Both the position numbers and the translations under genes were made by a program. A stretch of 16,256 nucleotides of DNA, taken from Spirochaetia bacterium (GTDB taxonomy: Bacteria; Spirochaetota; Spirochaetia; Sphaerochaetales; Sphaerochaetaceae). The DNA is taken from positions 1 through 16,256 of the forward strand of contig SABI01000030.1 in NCBI GenBank assembly GCA_009929055.1, written 5' to 3'. Positions 1 through 7,031 of the stretch are shown piece after piece. The number at the start of each line of letters is the position of its first letter. Within the stretch, counting starts at the first letter, position 1. The notes beneath the pieces were generated by a model that was not told the origin of the DNA, searched no databases, and was given only the letters and a program-made list of their open reading frames with translations.

Positions 1-1266
1 GAAGATGTAGTTGGAGTTAAAGTAAGTGGTGGAGTTGGCTATCAAAAGGGTCAATTAAACTTATTAACTACAAAGCAAGATAGCCTTGCTGGAAATATAA
101 ATGTAGACCTTGCCCTTGCCAATGACCAAAAGACAACCATTAATTTTTCAACAGGGAATCTTAATTATTATCTTGATGATAAAGATTTTACCCTTTCTCC
201 TTCTTTAGGCCTCTCTCATATCTTCATCAAAGATGATAATGGAGAATTGTTAGAAAGTTTAAATACTGCTAAGAGTACTCTTCAAATTGAATATTCCTAC
301 AGAATGAATGAATCTAATTTTGTTACTTCCATTTACAATAAGCTTATTGATATTATTGGTGTTGAAAAAAATCTTATTTCAAATGAAAAAGATATTATCA
401 CCCTTCAGACTATTATGGATAACACATTGACTCTTGGAACCTATTCTAAAGAGAGTGTGAAATATGCTTCTTATGAACTGCAGATGAAAAATTATCAGAG
501 GGCGAAAGAGAACTATGAAAAACAGCTAGTAATCCTTACTAAGCAATTCAATCAAATTACTAACCAAGAATATAGTGCAGTAGATGCTGTAGAGATTCCT
601 TCTCTCTCCTTTAGCCCATTAAGTATGGGTAATAGTGAAGTAATCCTTTCTTCTTTAGAACTAGAAATAGCAAATGAACAACTAAATCTCTATAATAGAA
701 GAAGTGTAAAAAGTAGTGGTGGAATGAGTGTTCCCTCTTTTACTCTTTCGGGAAATGCTGGGCTCGATTATATTCATACGACTAGTGACAATATAGATTA
801 TTCAATTGAGGCAAGTGGTACTTATAATGGCCCTTCAATTGCCCTAGGGACGAGTGTTAAACTAAATATAGATTCAACTAGTGTTACTCCTACAATTTCT
901 GTAAGTGGATCTTGGTCAAATAATACAACAAGTAAAACTGTTTCTCTTGAGAAATCTTCTCTATCAAATACAATTACGACCAAAGAACTTGAGTATGCTC
1001 AAACATTGCTCGATTACCAAATAGCTTCTCAATCTTTATCTAATGATATAATGAATTACCAAAATGAAGTGAGTGAATTCTTTCAAAGTAAGGAATATAA
1101 CAATCAAGTATTAGAGACCCAAATTAGTGCATATGAACTTGGACTCTCTAAAGAAAGTGATGTGTTTAATGCAAGGGTAAGTATTGCCCTTGATGAAAAG
1201 CAAGAGCAGCTACTTGCTTTAAAAGGGCGAGTATTAGCTGAAAAAATCAAGACTACACAGTTTTAA
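1..1266 (+). CDS. TolC-family outer-membrane efflux protein (5' end missing)
   Basis: The frame is open from base 1, so the true start and signal peptide lie upstream; 421 codons are visible. The peptide alternates Ser/Thr/Gly-rich beta-like stretches (visible residues about 3-85 and 243-318) with long polar helical segments (about 92-200 and 320-420). This is the two-fold strand-helix repeat of TolC-type channels. The last helix (LGLSKESDVFNARVS and following) resembles the C-terminal helix of the outer membrane efflux protein family. By family knowledge it would trimerise into the outer-membrane exit duct of the pump encoded just downstream. Only 20 bp separate it from the adaptor gene, which supports co-transcription. 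The beta portions look longer than in E. coli TolC. Identity rests on architecture and context rather than on a sharp motif. Confidence 0.8.
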   Translation, partial: EDVVGVKVSGGVGYQKGQLNLLTTKQDSLAGNINVDLALANDQKTTINFSTGNLNYYLDDKDFTLSPSLGLSHIFIKDDNGELLESLNTAKSTLQIEYSYRMNESNFVTSIYNKLIDIIGVEKNLISNEKDIITLQTIMDNTLTLGTYSKESVKYASYELQMKNYQRAKENYEKQLVILTKQFNQITNQEYSAVDAVEIPSLSFSPLSMGNSEVILSSLELEIANEQLNLYNRRSVKSSGGMSVPSFTLSGNAGLDYIHTTSDNIDYSIEASGTYNGPSIALGTSVKLNIDSTSVTPTISVSGSWSNNTTSKTVSLEKSSLSNTITTKELEYAQTLLDYQIASQSLSNDIMNYQNEVSEFFQSKEYNNQVLETQISAYELGLSKESDVFNARVSIALDEKQEQLLALKGRVLAEKIKTTQF

Positions 1267-1286
1267 CCATTAAGGGAGCATTATAT

Positions 1287-2426
1287 ATGGCAAATTTATC
1301 TAATAAAGAAAAAGCACATGATACAAAAGTGTTAACTACAGAAGAAAGACTAAAATTAAATCTATTGAAAAGAAAACGAAAATTAGTACGAAAAAGAATC
1401 ATTACCCTAGTGATATGGCTAATTATCATAGCTTTAGTTGCATTCACTGTTGTCGTGTACCAGAAAGATGGAAGATGGTGGTGGAAACCTGTTGTAACAG
1501 AAGATAGTGCTGCTGGGATTCTTAAAGAAGTAACAGTTGAGGAACTCACAATTACTCAAACTATTGACCTTAGTGGGATTGTAGAACCAAACGACATTCA
1601 AAGAGTTGTCTTTCGTAGTACTGGCGCTGTAAATGGGGTCTTTGTAAAAGAGGGTGACATTGTAAAAAAAGGTGATCTTCTTGCTACTATTGATGATACT
1701 TCCCAACAATATGAAATAGCTAATATTTCTAATATGATAAAATCGGCAAAGCTTGAAGGATCAGTTAGCCAAATAGAATTATATGAAATGCAACTAAAGA
1801 TAAGGCAAAATTTATTAGATTATACTCGTGTATTTGCTAATTTTGATGGTGTGGTAGCTACCCTTTCGTTAGATGAAGGAGATTATGCTGAAGCTGGAGC
1901 TGTTGTAATGATTATTGTTGATACTACTAAATTAAAAGCCACAGTTGAAATTGATGAAATAGATATGCAATCGGTCACTCAAGGAATGTCTGCTGAATTA
2001 GATTTTGATGCTATCCCAGAAGAAAAAGTTGAAGCAATTGTAAATTACATCCCTTTACTAGGACGAACTACAAGTCAAGGAATTGGGGTTAAAGATGTTG
2101 AACTTATTATTGATAATCCTCCAATGGGAATTTCTCCTGGCTATACCTTTGCTGGAACCCTCTCTGCAAGTGAAGAAAAAGTTGCTCTTGTTATCCCATC
2201 TATTGCTATCACCACCAATACAGCAGGGGTAAGTAGTGTAAGAAAGAAAGGAACTGACGGAAATCCTGTAAAGATTAATGTGGGGGTCCGATACCTTGGA
2301 GAAGGGATGAGTGAAGTAACTAGTGGTGGATTGAAAAAAGGTGATGTTATCTTACTCACAACAACTACTACAACTAATTCTTCTCAGTTAGGCTTTGGAA
2401 TGCCCCCTGGGCAACGAAGGAATTGA
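1287..2426 (+). CDS. MacA/HlyD-like periplasmic adaptor subunit of an ABC efflux pump
   Basis: This 379-residue protein should link an inner-membrane ABC transporter to the outer-membrane channel. It has a charged cytoplasmic N-terminus, one membrane segment at about 37-58 (an anchor rather than a cleaved signal) and a periplasmic body. A barrel-sandwich/lipoyl domain is split in two: residues about 108-137 (GAVNGVFVKEGDIVKKGD) and about 180-212 (FDGVVATLSLDEGDY). Beta-barrel and membrane-proximal domains follow to about 355. The helical hairpin between the lipoyl halves covers only about residues 138-178, roughly half that of E. coli MacA. There is a run of six Thr at 358-363 and a Pro/Arg-rich tail. 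The ATG at 1287 follows AAGGGAG (1272-1278) by 8 nt. It sits between the channel and ATPase genes, as in macAB loci. Confidence 0.88.
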   Translation: MANLSNKEKAHDTKVLTTEERLKLNLLKRKRKLVRKRIITLVIWLIIIALVAFTVVVYQKDGRWWWKPVVTEDSAAGILKEVTVEELTITQTIDLSGIVEPNDIQRVVFRSTGAVNGVFVKEGDIVKKGDLLATIDDTSQQYEIANISNMIKSAKLEGSVSQIELYEMQLKIRQNLLDYTRVFANFDGVVATLSLDEGDYAEAGAVVMIIVDTTKLKATVEIDEIDMQSVTQGMSAELDFDAIPEEKVEAIVNYIPLLGRTTSQGIGVKDVELIIDNPPMGISPGYTFAGTLSASEEKVALVIPSIAITTNTAGVSSVRKKGTDGNPVKINVGVRYLGEGMSEVTSGGLKKGDVILLTTTTTTNSSQLGFGMPPGQRRN

Positions 2427-2431
2427 GGTGG
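2425..2431 (+). promoter_or_regulatory. Ribosome binding site that fixes the ATPase start
   Basis: GAGGTGG lies 5 nt before the ATG at 2437 and overlaps the adaptor stop codon. It argues against the in-frame ATG at 2395, which would add 14 residues not typical of the family. Confidence 0.7.
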
Positions 2432-2436
2432 TTATT

Positions 2437-3111
2437 ATGAATGAATATGTCATCGAATTATCTGATGTGCGACGTTATTTCACTATGGGAGATTTTATCG
2501 TAAAAGCCCTTGATGGAGTTACGTTGAATATTGAAAGAGGTTCTTTTACAGCAATTACAGGTCCTTCAGGATCAGGAAAATCTACCCTCATGAACTTGAT
2601 TGGGTGTCTCGATACCCCATCAGATGGATATATCCACATTGATGGAGAACTTACCATGGGGATGAATGAGAAAGAACTTGCCTATGTAAGAAATGAAAAA
2701 GTAGGATTTGTGTTTCAACAATTTAACTTACTAGGGAAGGTAAATGCCCTCGATAATGTAATGACTCCCCTCCTTTATAGTGGAATTGGGGCAAGAGAGA
2801 GAAAAGAATTGGCTAAAATTGCATTAGAAAGAGTAGGGCTTGCTGATAGGATGAAGCACAGACCAAATGAACTTAGTGGTGGCCAAAAACAACGAGTTGC
2901 TATAGCTAGGGCTCTTGTAAACAACCCTTCTATTTTGTTAGCAGATGAACCTACTGGGGCCCTCGACTCTCAAACAGGGAGACAAATATTAGAACTCTTT
3001 GAAGAACTTCATAGTGAAGGGCGAACTGTCATATTAGTTACCCATGATGCAGAAATTGCTTCTCATGCTAAAAGACAAATTAGAGTGAGAGATGGAAAGG
3101 TGGGTGAATAG
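2437..3111 (+). CDS. MacB/LolD-type ABC transporter ATP-binding protein
   Basis: This cytoplasmic ATPase of 224 residues would power the MacAB-type exporter. It carries every expected ABC motif: Walker A GPSGSGKST (42-50), Q-loop around 94-95 (FVFQQFNLL), signature LSGGQ (146-150), Walker B ILLADEP (166-172) with the catalytic Glu, D-loop GALDSQ and H-loop His203. The length and the opening (ELSDVRRYF, then VKALDGVTL) match stand-alone ATPases paired with FtsX-fold permeases (MacB, LolD, FtsE class). The start at 2437 is chosen because GAGGTGG lies 5 nt upstream; an in-frame ATG at 2395 lies inside the adaptor gene. The stop codon directly abuts the permease ATG. E. coli MacB fuses ATPase and permease in one chain, whereas here they are separate, as in many Gram-positives and spirochaetes. 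Confidence 0.95.
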   Translation: MNEYVIELSDVRRYFTMGDFIVKALDGVTLNIERGSFTAITGPSGSGKSTLMNLIGCLDTPSDGYIHIDGELTMGMNEKELAYVRNEKVGFVFQQFNLLGKVNALDNVMTPLLYSGIGARERKELAKIALERVGLADRMKHRPNELSGGQKQRVAIARALVNNPSILLADEPTGALDSQTGRQILELFEELHSEGRTVILVTHDAEIASHAKRQIRVRDGKVGE

Positions 3112-4293
3112 ATGGTATGGGAAAACATTAAACTTGCATTAAAAGATATGGTCACAAGTAAGATGAGAACTCTTCTTTCTCTTTTAGGAATTGTTATAGG
3201 AGTAGCTTCTGTTATTGCTATTTTAACTCTTGGACAAAGTGCCACCAAAAGTATTACTCAAAGTATTGTAGAAGGTGGACTTGAAATGGTAACCATCTTC
3301 CCTAGTCGAACAAGTAAAAAGGCGAGTGAATTTACTGAAGACTTTGGTAATAATCTACAAAAACAAATTGCCGATATTGAAATTGTCCTACCTGTAAATT
3401 CTAGTTCAGCAAACATTAGATATGGGCAGCAGATGATAACTGGTTCTGTTAGTGGTGTCCTCTCTTCATACGCTAGTGTTCTTGATTATAATAGTGCTGA
3501 AGGGGCGTTTTTCTCCCTTTCTGATAACTTATTAGCAAGACAGGTCGTAGTATTAGGTGCTGAAATTGCAGAAGAACTATTTCCTGATGGTGAAGCTCTT
3601 GGTAAATATATCTCAATTTTTAGAAATCAGGCAAAAAGTTATGTAGTTGTTGGGGTGATGGAGGAAAAAGAGAGCTCTTTCAACCTCTCTTATAACAGTA
3701 GTGTCTTTATTCCTTACAATACCTACGTTCAAAGATTCATTAAACCCACTAATGTTGGCTCTTACGTAGTACGTGTTTCTGAAGGAGCTGATGCCCTTGA
3801 AGTGTCAGACTCGATAAGTGCCTATTTAGATAATACTGTAGGGTCAGATGCTTATAGAATCTTCTCTCCAGCCTCCCTTGCTGAGATGGCTGAATCAATT
3901 ACAGGAACATTTTCATCATTCCTTGCTGCTATTGCTGCAATTTCTCTCTTAGTTGGGGGCATTGGAATTATGAATATCATGCTCGTGACAGTTGCAGAGA
4001 GGACAAAGGAGATCGGGATTAGAAAAGCTCTTGGAGCTTCTCCTACAACCATAATGGGGCAGTTCATTACAGAAGCTATCGTTCTTACCCTTACTGGAGG
4101 AATAATTGGAATTGGGTTAGGAACTCTTCTTAGCTACGTTGTTGCAAATGCTGTTGACTGGCAATTATTTATCTCATATTCCTCATTTGTCTACGCAGCT
4201 GGATTTTCTACTCTTGTCGGTGTCTTCTTTGGATGGTATCCTGCTTTTAAAGCATCAAAACTAGATCCAATAGAGGCACTAAATTATGAGTAG
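3112..4293 (+). CDS. MacB-type ABC transporter permease (FtsX fold)
   Basis: This 393-residue inner-membrane subunit pairs with the ATPase encoded immediately upstream (0 bp gap). It has one N-terminal membrane helix (about 20-41), a large extracytoplasmic MacB_PCD-like domain (about 45-262) and three C-terminal helices (about 268-292, 320-343 and 356-378), the standard type VII ABC permease topology. The conserved cytoplasmic coupling loop ERTKEIGIRKALGAS (296-310) and the C-terminal YPAFKASKLDPIEAL (376-390) are both present. By family knowledge such permeases move substrate from the periplasm through the adaptor and channel by mechanotransmission rather than by transport across the inner membrane. 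Candidate substrates are antibiotics, peptides, siderophores or lipids, and the sequence does not decide. The last 8 bp overlap the kinase gene. Confidence 0.93.
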   Translation: MVWENIKLALKDMVTSKMRTLLSLLGIVIGVASVIAILTLGQSATKSITQSIVEGGLEMVTIFPSRTSKKASEFTEDFGNNLQKQIADIEIVLPVNSSSANIRYGQQMITGSVSGVLSSYASVLDYNSAEGAFFSLSDNLLARQVVVLGAEIAEELFPDGEALGKYISIFRNQAKSYVVVGVMEEKESSFNLSYNSSVFIPYNTYVQRFIKPTNVGSYVVRVSEGADALEVSDSISAYLDNTVGSDAYRIFSPASLAEMAESITGTFSSFLAAIAAISLLVGGIGIMNIMLVTVAERTKEIGIRKALGASPTTIMGQFITEAIVLTLTGGIIGIGLGTLLSYVVANAVDWQLFISYSSFVYAAGFSTLVGVFFGWYPAFKASKLDPIEALNYE

Positions 4294-5590
4294 AACAAGA
4301 AGAGTGAAGTTTATCGAAGGAAAAGAGCAAATGGTTATTATGCTAAGTCTCTTTTTCTTATTTCTCCTTCTCTCTACGTTGGTTCTATTTCTTGCCCAAT
4401 TATTTATAGATCGTGAAACCACCTTGATGCAATTTGAAGCAGAGAGGGGTTTTGCGAGTTCAACTCTATTACTTTTACAAGAAGAGCATTCTAAAGCACT
4501 AGAGGCGATGGGAGATGCTAATGTAAAAGGAATTGGAGTCTATTCAAATAATGGTCGCCTCAGGCTCGGCCTTGGCTCTGTTCCAAACATCATTCCCCTC
4601 GATAAATTTAATGTAATGTGGAGGAATGGGAGTGACACGCAGTATATAAACGGAATGGCTAGCTATAACAAAGAGACTGGGATGATTGAGTATGTTCGTT
4701 ATAGTAGATTTACTATTGAAATGGAGACAGGAGATTTGATGTTGGATGAAGAGGGATATCTTCCCTCTCCCCTCACATTTCCCGATGTCCTATATGTTTT
4801 GTTTGATGGACAGGAGTACTACAATAAAGTAATGAACGTTCGTTTCATTAGTGGAGTCTCTATCCTTTCTTTATTAGTTCTTCTTATTCTTATTTTCAAT
4901 GTGTATCAAAATAATAGAAAATACCGAGAAAAATTAGCCAAACAAGAACATCTAGTTAACCTTGGAGAAGCTGCAAGGACCCTAGCTCATGAAATAAAAA
5001 ATCCCCTTAGTGCAATTGCCCTTCAAATAGCAATTTTGAAAAAAACACTCCCTCCAGAAGCTAAAAGTGGCCTCAGCCTTATAGACCAGGAGTCTTATCG
5101 TCTTACAGCCCTCACAGACAGAATATCTGACTTCCTAAGAAACCCAGTTGGAGATCCTAAGCCGATAGAAATCAGAGAATTGATTGAAAGTTTGACAAAG
5201 CGTTTTGACACCCCCATAGAGATAGTGTCAACTTCTTTAGAAAAAGCATATATTTCAATAGACCCCTATAGAGCTCGTTCTATTTTTGAGAATTTATTAA
5301 AGAATGCTATAGAAAGTAGTAGTGAAGGAGATCCTAAAGTAACAGTAGAGATTACTAAAGGGAAAAAGAAACAGTGCCATATCTTTATTCACGATAAAGG
5401 GGATGGAATAGATGAAGCCTCCTTTGAGAAGATTTTTGACCCTTTCTATACCACAAAAGTTCATGGCTCTGGAATAGGGCTCTCTATTAGCCGACAATTT
5501 GTTCGAGCTCGTAATGGAGATTTGAAAATATATAATCGGGAAGATAAAGGTGTTACTGTAGAAGTAATCCTCCCCCTCATTCATACCTAG
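4286..5590 (+). CDS. Membrane sensor histidine kinase (NtrB/AtoS-like partner of the NtrC-type regulator)
   Basis: This 434-residue kinase has membrane helices at about 17-41 and 187-206, which enclose an extracytoplasmic sensor of about 145 residues. A linker of roughly 25 residues leads straight into the dimerisation/phosphoacceptor domain, with H-box LAHEIKNPLSAIALQ and phospho-accepting His235. The ATPase domain has an N-box (NLLKNAIESS, Asn340), a G1 box (DKGDGID, 370-376), an F-box (FDPFYTTK) and a G2 box (GSGIGL, 394-399), so the enzyme looks fully competent. I see no HAMP or cytoplasmic PAS domain. The sensor contains a stretch like a PAS/Cache strand pair (VKGIGVYSNNGRLRLGLG), but no assigned family. 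The ATG at 4286 lies inside the permease gene, with GAGG (4273-4276) 9 nt upstream. It should phosphorylate the regulator encoded next. Confidence 0.93.
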   Translation: MSRTRRVKFIEGKEQMVIMLSLFFLFLLLSTLVLFLAQLFIDRETTLMQFEAERGFASSTLLLLQEEHSKALEAMGDANVKGIGVYSNNGRLRLGLGSVPNIIPLDKFNVMWRNGSDTQYINGMASYNKETGMIEYVRYSRFTIEMETGDLMLDEEGYLPSPLTFPDVLYVLFDGQEYYNKVMNVRFISGVSILSLLVLLILIFNVYQNNRKYREKLAKQEHLVNLGEAARTLAHEIKNPLSAIALQIAILKKTLPPEAKSGLSLIDQESYRLTALTDRISDFLRNPVGDPKPIEIRELIESLTKRFDTPIEIVSTSLEKAYISIDPYRARSIFENLLKNAIESSSEGDPKVTVEITKGKKKQCHIFIHDKGDGIDEASFEKIFDPFYTTKVHGSGIGLSISRQFVRARNGDLKIYNREDKGVTVEVILPLIHT

Positions 5591-5600
5591 GAGATAGTAA

Positions 5601-6956
5601 TTGAGAATTTTAGTAGTTGATGATGAAATAAATATTCGAAATCTCATATGTACCTATTTAGAATTAGAAGATTTTCAAAGCGATGCAGCAGAAAATGGCC
5701 TCTCTGCTCAACGATTTCTTACCCAAGAAGCATACGATGCAGTCCTTCTCGACTTAAAAATGCCAGGGATGAATGGTCTTGAACTCCTTAAATGGATTCG
5801 CCATGAAGGCTTTCGTATGCCTGTTATTATGATAAGTGCCCATGGTGAAATCCCCGATGCAGTTGCTGCCCTAAAAGAAGGGGCTCAAGATTATGTGACA
5901 AAACCTTTTGATATAGAAGAACTCACTATACGCTTAAGAAGTTTAATTGAGACATACCAATTACGAACAACTATTGAAACAAGGGTTGCAGGGCAGGAGG
6001 AGAATCAACTTCTTGTTGGCTCTAGTAAGGCTATCACTCATATACGAAATGTGATTGATAAAATCTCTCATTCAGAAGTAACAGTTCTTATCACGGGGGA
6101 AAGTGGAACTGGAAAAGAAGTTGTTGCTCGTCAAATCCACATGAGTGGGGAACATCCCAACTCTCCTTTTGTTGCAGTAAATATTGGAGGAGTCCCTGGG
6201 AACCTTCTAGAGAGTGAATTGTTTGGATATGAGAAGGGGGCTTTTACTGGGGCGAACTCAAGAAAGAATGGAATGTTTGAACTCGCTAGTGGTGGAACTC
6301 TATTTCTCGATGAAATAGGGGATATGCCAATGGAATTACAAGTGAAGTTATTACGAGTCCTTCAAGAGAGAAAAATGACTCGCTTAGGTGGAACTCAACC
6401 AATTCCTATTAATGCTCGAATCATTGCAGCCACCAACAGAGTATTAGAAGAGAGGGTAAGAGAAGGTCTTTTTAGAGAAGATTTATTTTATCGACTTAAT
6501 GTAGTGCGAATAGCTATTCCCCCTTTGAGAGAACGAAGGGAAGATATTCCCCTTCTATCAGCAGATATTGTAAAGAAACTTAACAAGAAAATGGGGCTAT
6601 CGATTAAAGGATTATCTTTAGAAGTTCTTACTTCCCTAAAAGAACATCCCTTTTATGGAAACGTGAGGGAGTTGGAGAATATATTAGAGAGAGCAATGAT
6701 TTTTTCAGTCACTAGTACCCTTCAAATTGAAGATGTTACCCTTACAGGAACGGCCTTACACGGAACACAACAGACAACAGGGGAACAAAATTTTGATAAT
6801 AACAACGAGATTAAAAACCTAAAAGAGTTAGAAGAGGAGGCTATAATTCGCTCCCTCCATAGGTGGGAAGGAAACCGAACTAAAGCAGCCCTAGAGCTAG
6901 GAATTTCTCGTAGAACCCTCATTAATAAAATTAGTGAATATCATTTAGATTTATAA
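5601..6956 (+). CDS. NtrC-family sigma-54-dependent response regulator
   Basis: This 451-residue transcriptional activator has three domains. The receiver (about 1-118) has the acidic pair Asp7/Asp8, phospho-acceptor Asp51 (LLDLKMPGMNG), Ser79 and Lys101. The AAA+ domain (about 138-370) has Walker A GESGTGKE (166-173), the sigma-54 contact loop GAFTGA (213-218) and Walker B LFLDEIGD around Asp237-Glu238. The C-terminal Fis-type helix-turn-helix includes NRTKAALELGISRRTL. By family knowledge it oligomerises when phosphorylated and opens sigma-54 promoters from distal enhancers. The start is TTG at 5601, with AGGAGA (5589-5594) 6 nt upstream and overlapping the kinase stop; the receiver begins at once (RILVVDDE), so no earlier start is needed. 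Its likely target is the efflux operon that encodes it. Confidence 0.95.
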   Translation: MRILVVDDEINIRNLICTYLELEDFQSDAAENGLSAQRFLTQEAYDAVLLDLKMPGMNGLELLKWIRHEGFRMPVIMISAHGEIPDAVAALKEGAQDYVTKPFDIEELTIRLRSLIETYQLRTTIETRVAGQEENQLLVGSSKAITHIRNVIDKISHSEVTVLITGESGTGKEVVARQIHMSGEHPNSPFVAVNIGGVPGNLLESELFGYEKGAFTGANSRKNGMFELASGGTLFLDEIGDMPMELQVKLLRVLQERKMTRLGGTQPIPINARIIAATNRVLEERVREGLFREDLFYRLNVVRIAIPPLRERREDIPLLSADIVKKLNKKMGLSIKGLSLEVLTSLKEHPFYGNVRELENILERAMIFSVTSTLQIEDVTLTGTALHGTQQTTGEQNFDNNNEIKNLKELEEEAIIRSLHRWEGNRTKAALELGISRRTLINKISEYHLDL

Positions 6957-6973
6957 ATACCAATATTCTTTTA

Positions 6974-7002
6974 TTGACCAAGATAGGAACACTCCTTACA
7001 CT
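6974..7002 (+). promoter_or_regulatory. Predicted sigma-70-type promoter for pepF
   Basis: TTGACC (6974-6979) and TACACT (6997-7002) are separated by exactly 17 nt in the short gap after the response regulator gene. This would start a transcript about 20 nt before the pepF ATG and separates the peptidase genes from the efflux operon. No terminator hairpin precedes it, so read-through is possible. Confidence 0.6.
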
Positions 7003-7018
7003 AAAACAATAGAAATTT

Positions 7019-7023
7019 AGGAG
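7019..7023 (+). promoter_or_regulatory. Ribosome binding site that fixes the pepF start
   Basis: AGGAG lies 8 nt before the ATG at 7032. The in-frame GTG at 7023 overlaps this site and so cannot use it, which favours the ATG. Confidence 0.7.
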
Positions 7024-7031
7024 TGAATAGG

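Noticed and set aside
2353..2380. An ACA/ACT tandem in the adaptor 3' end, as a possible contingency repeat.
   Set aside because: It encodes a short Thr run with mixed codons; the unit is not uniform and a three-base unit would not shift frame.
2395..2436. An earlier in-frame start for the ABC ATPase inside the adaptor gene.
   Set aside because: The extra 14 residues are unlike the family, and the ATG at 2437 has a strong ribosome site 5 nt upstream.
5297..5647. A 116-codon open frame on the minus strand across the kinase/regulator junction.
   Set aside because: It lies antisense to two clear catalytic domains, and its peptide is low in recognisable features and rich in Phe/Ile/Ser as expected for a shadow frame.
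6957..7031. A search for a terminator after the response regulator gene.
   Set aside because: No stem followed by a T-run is present; only a promoter is visible in this gap.
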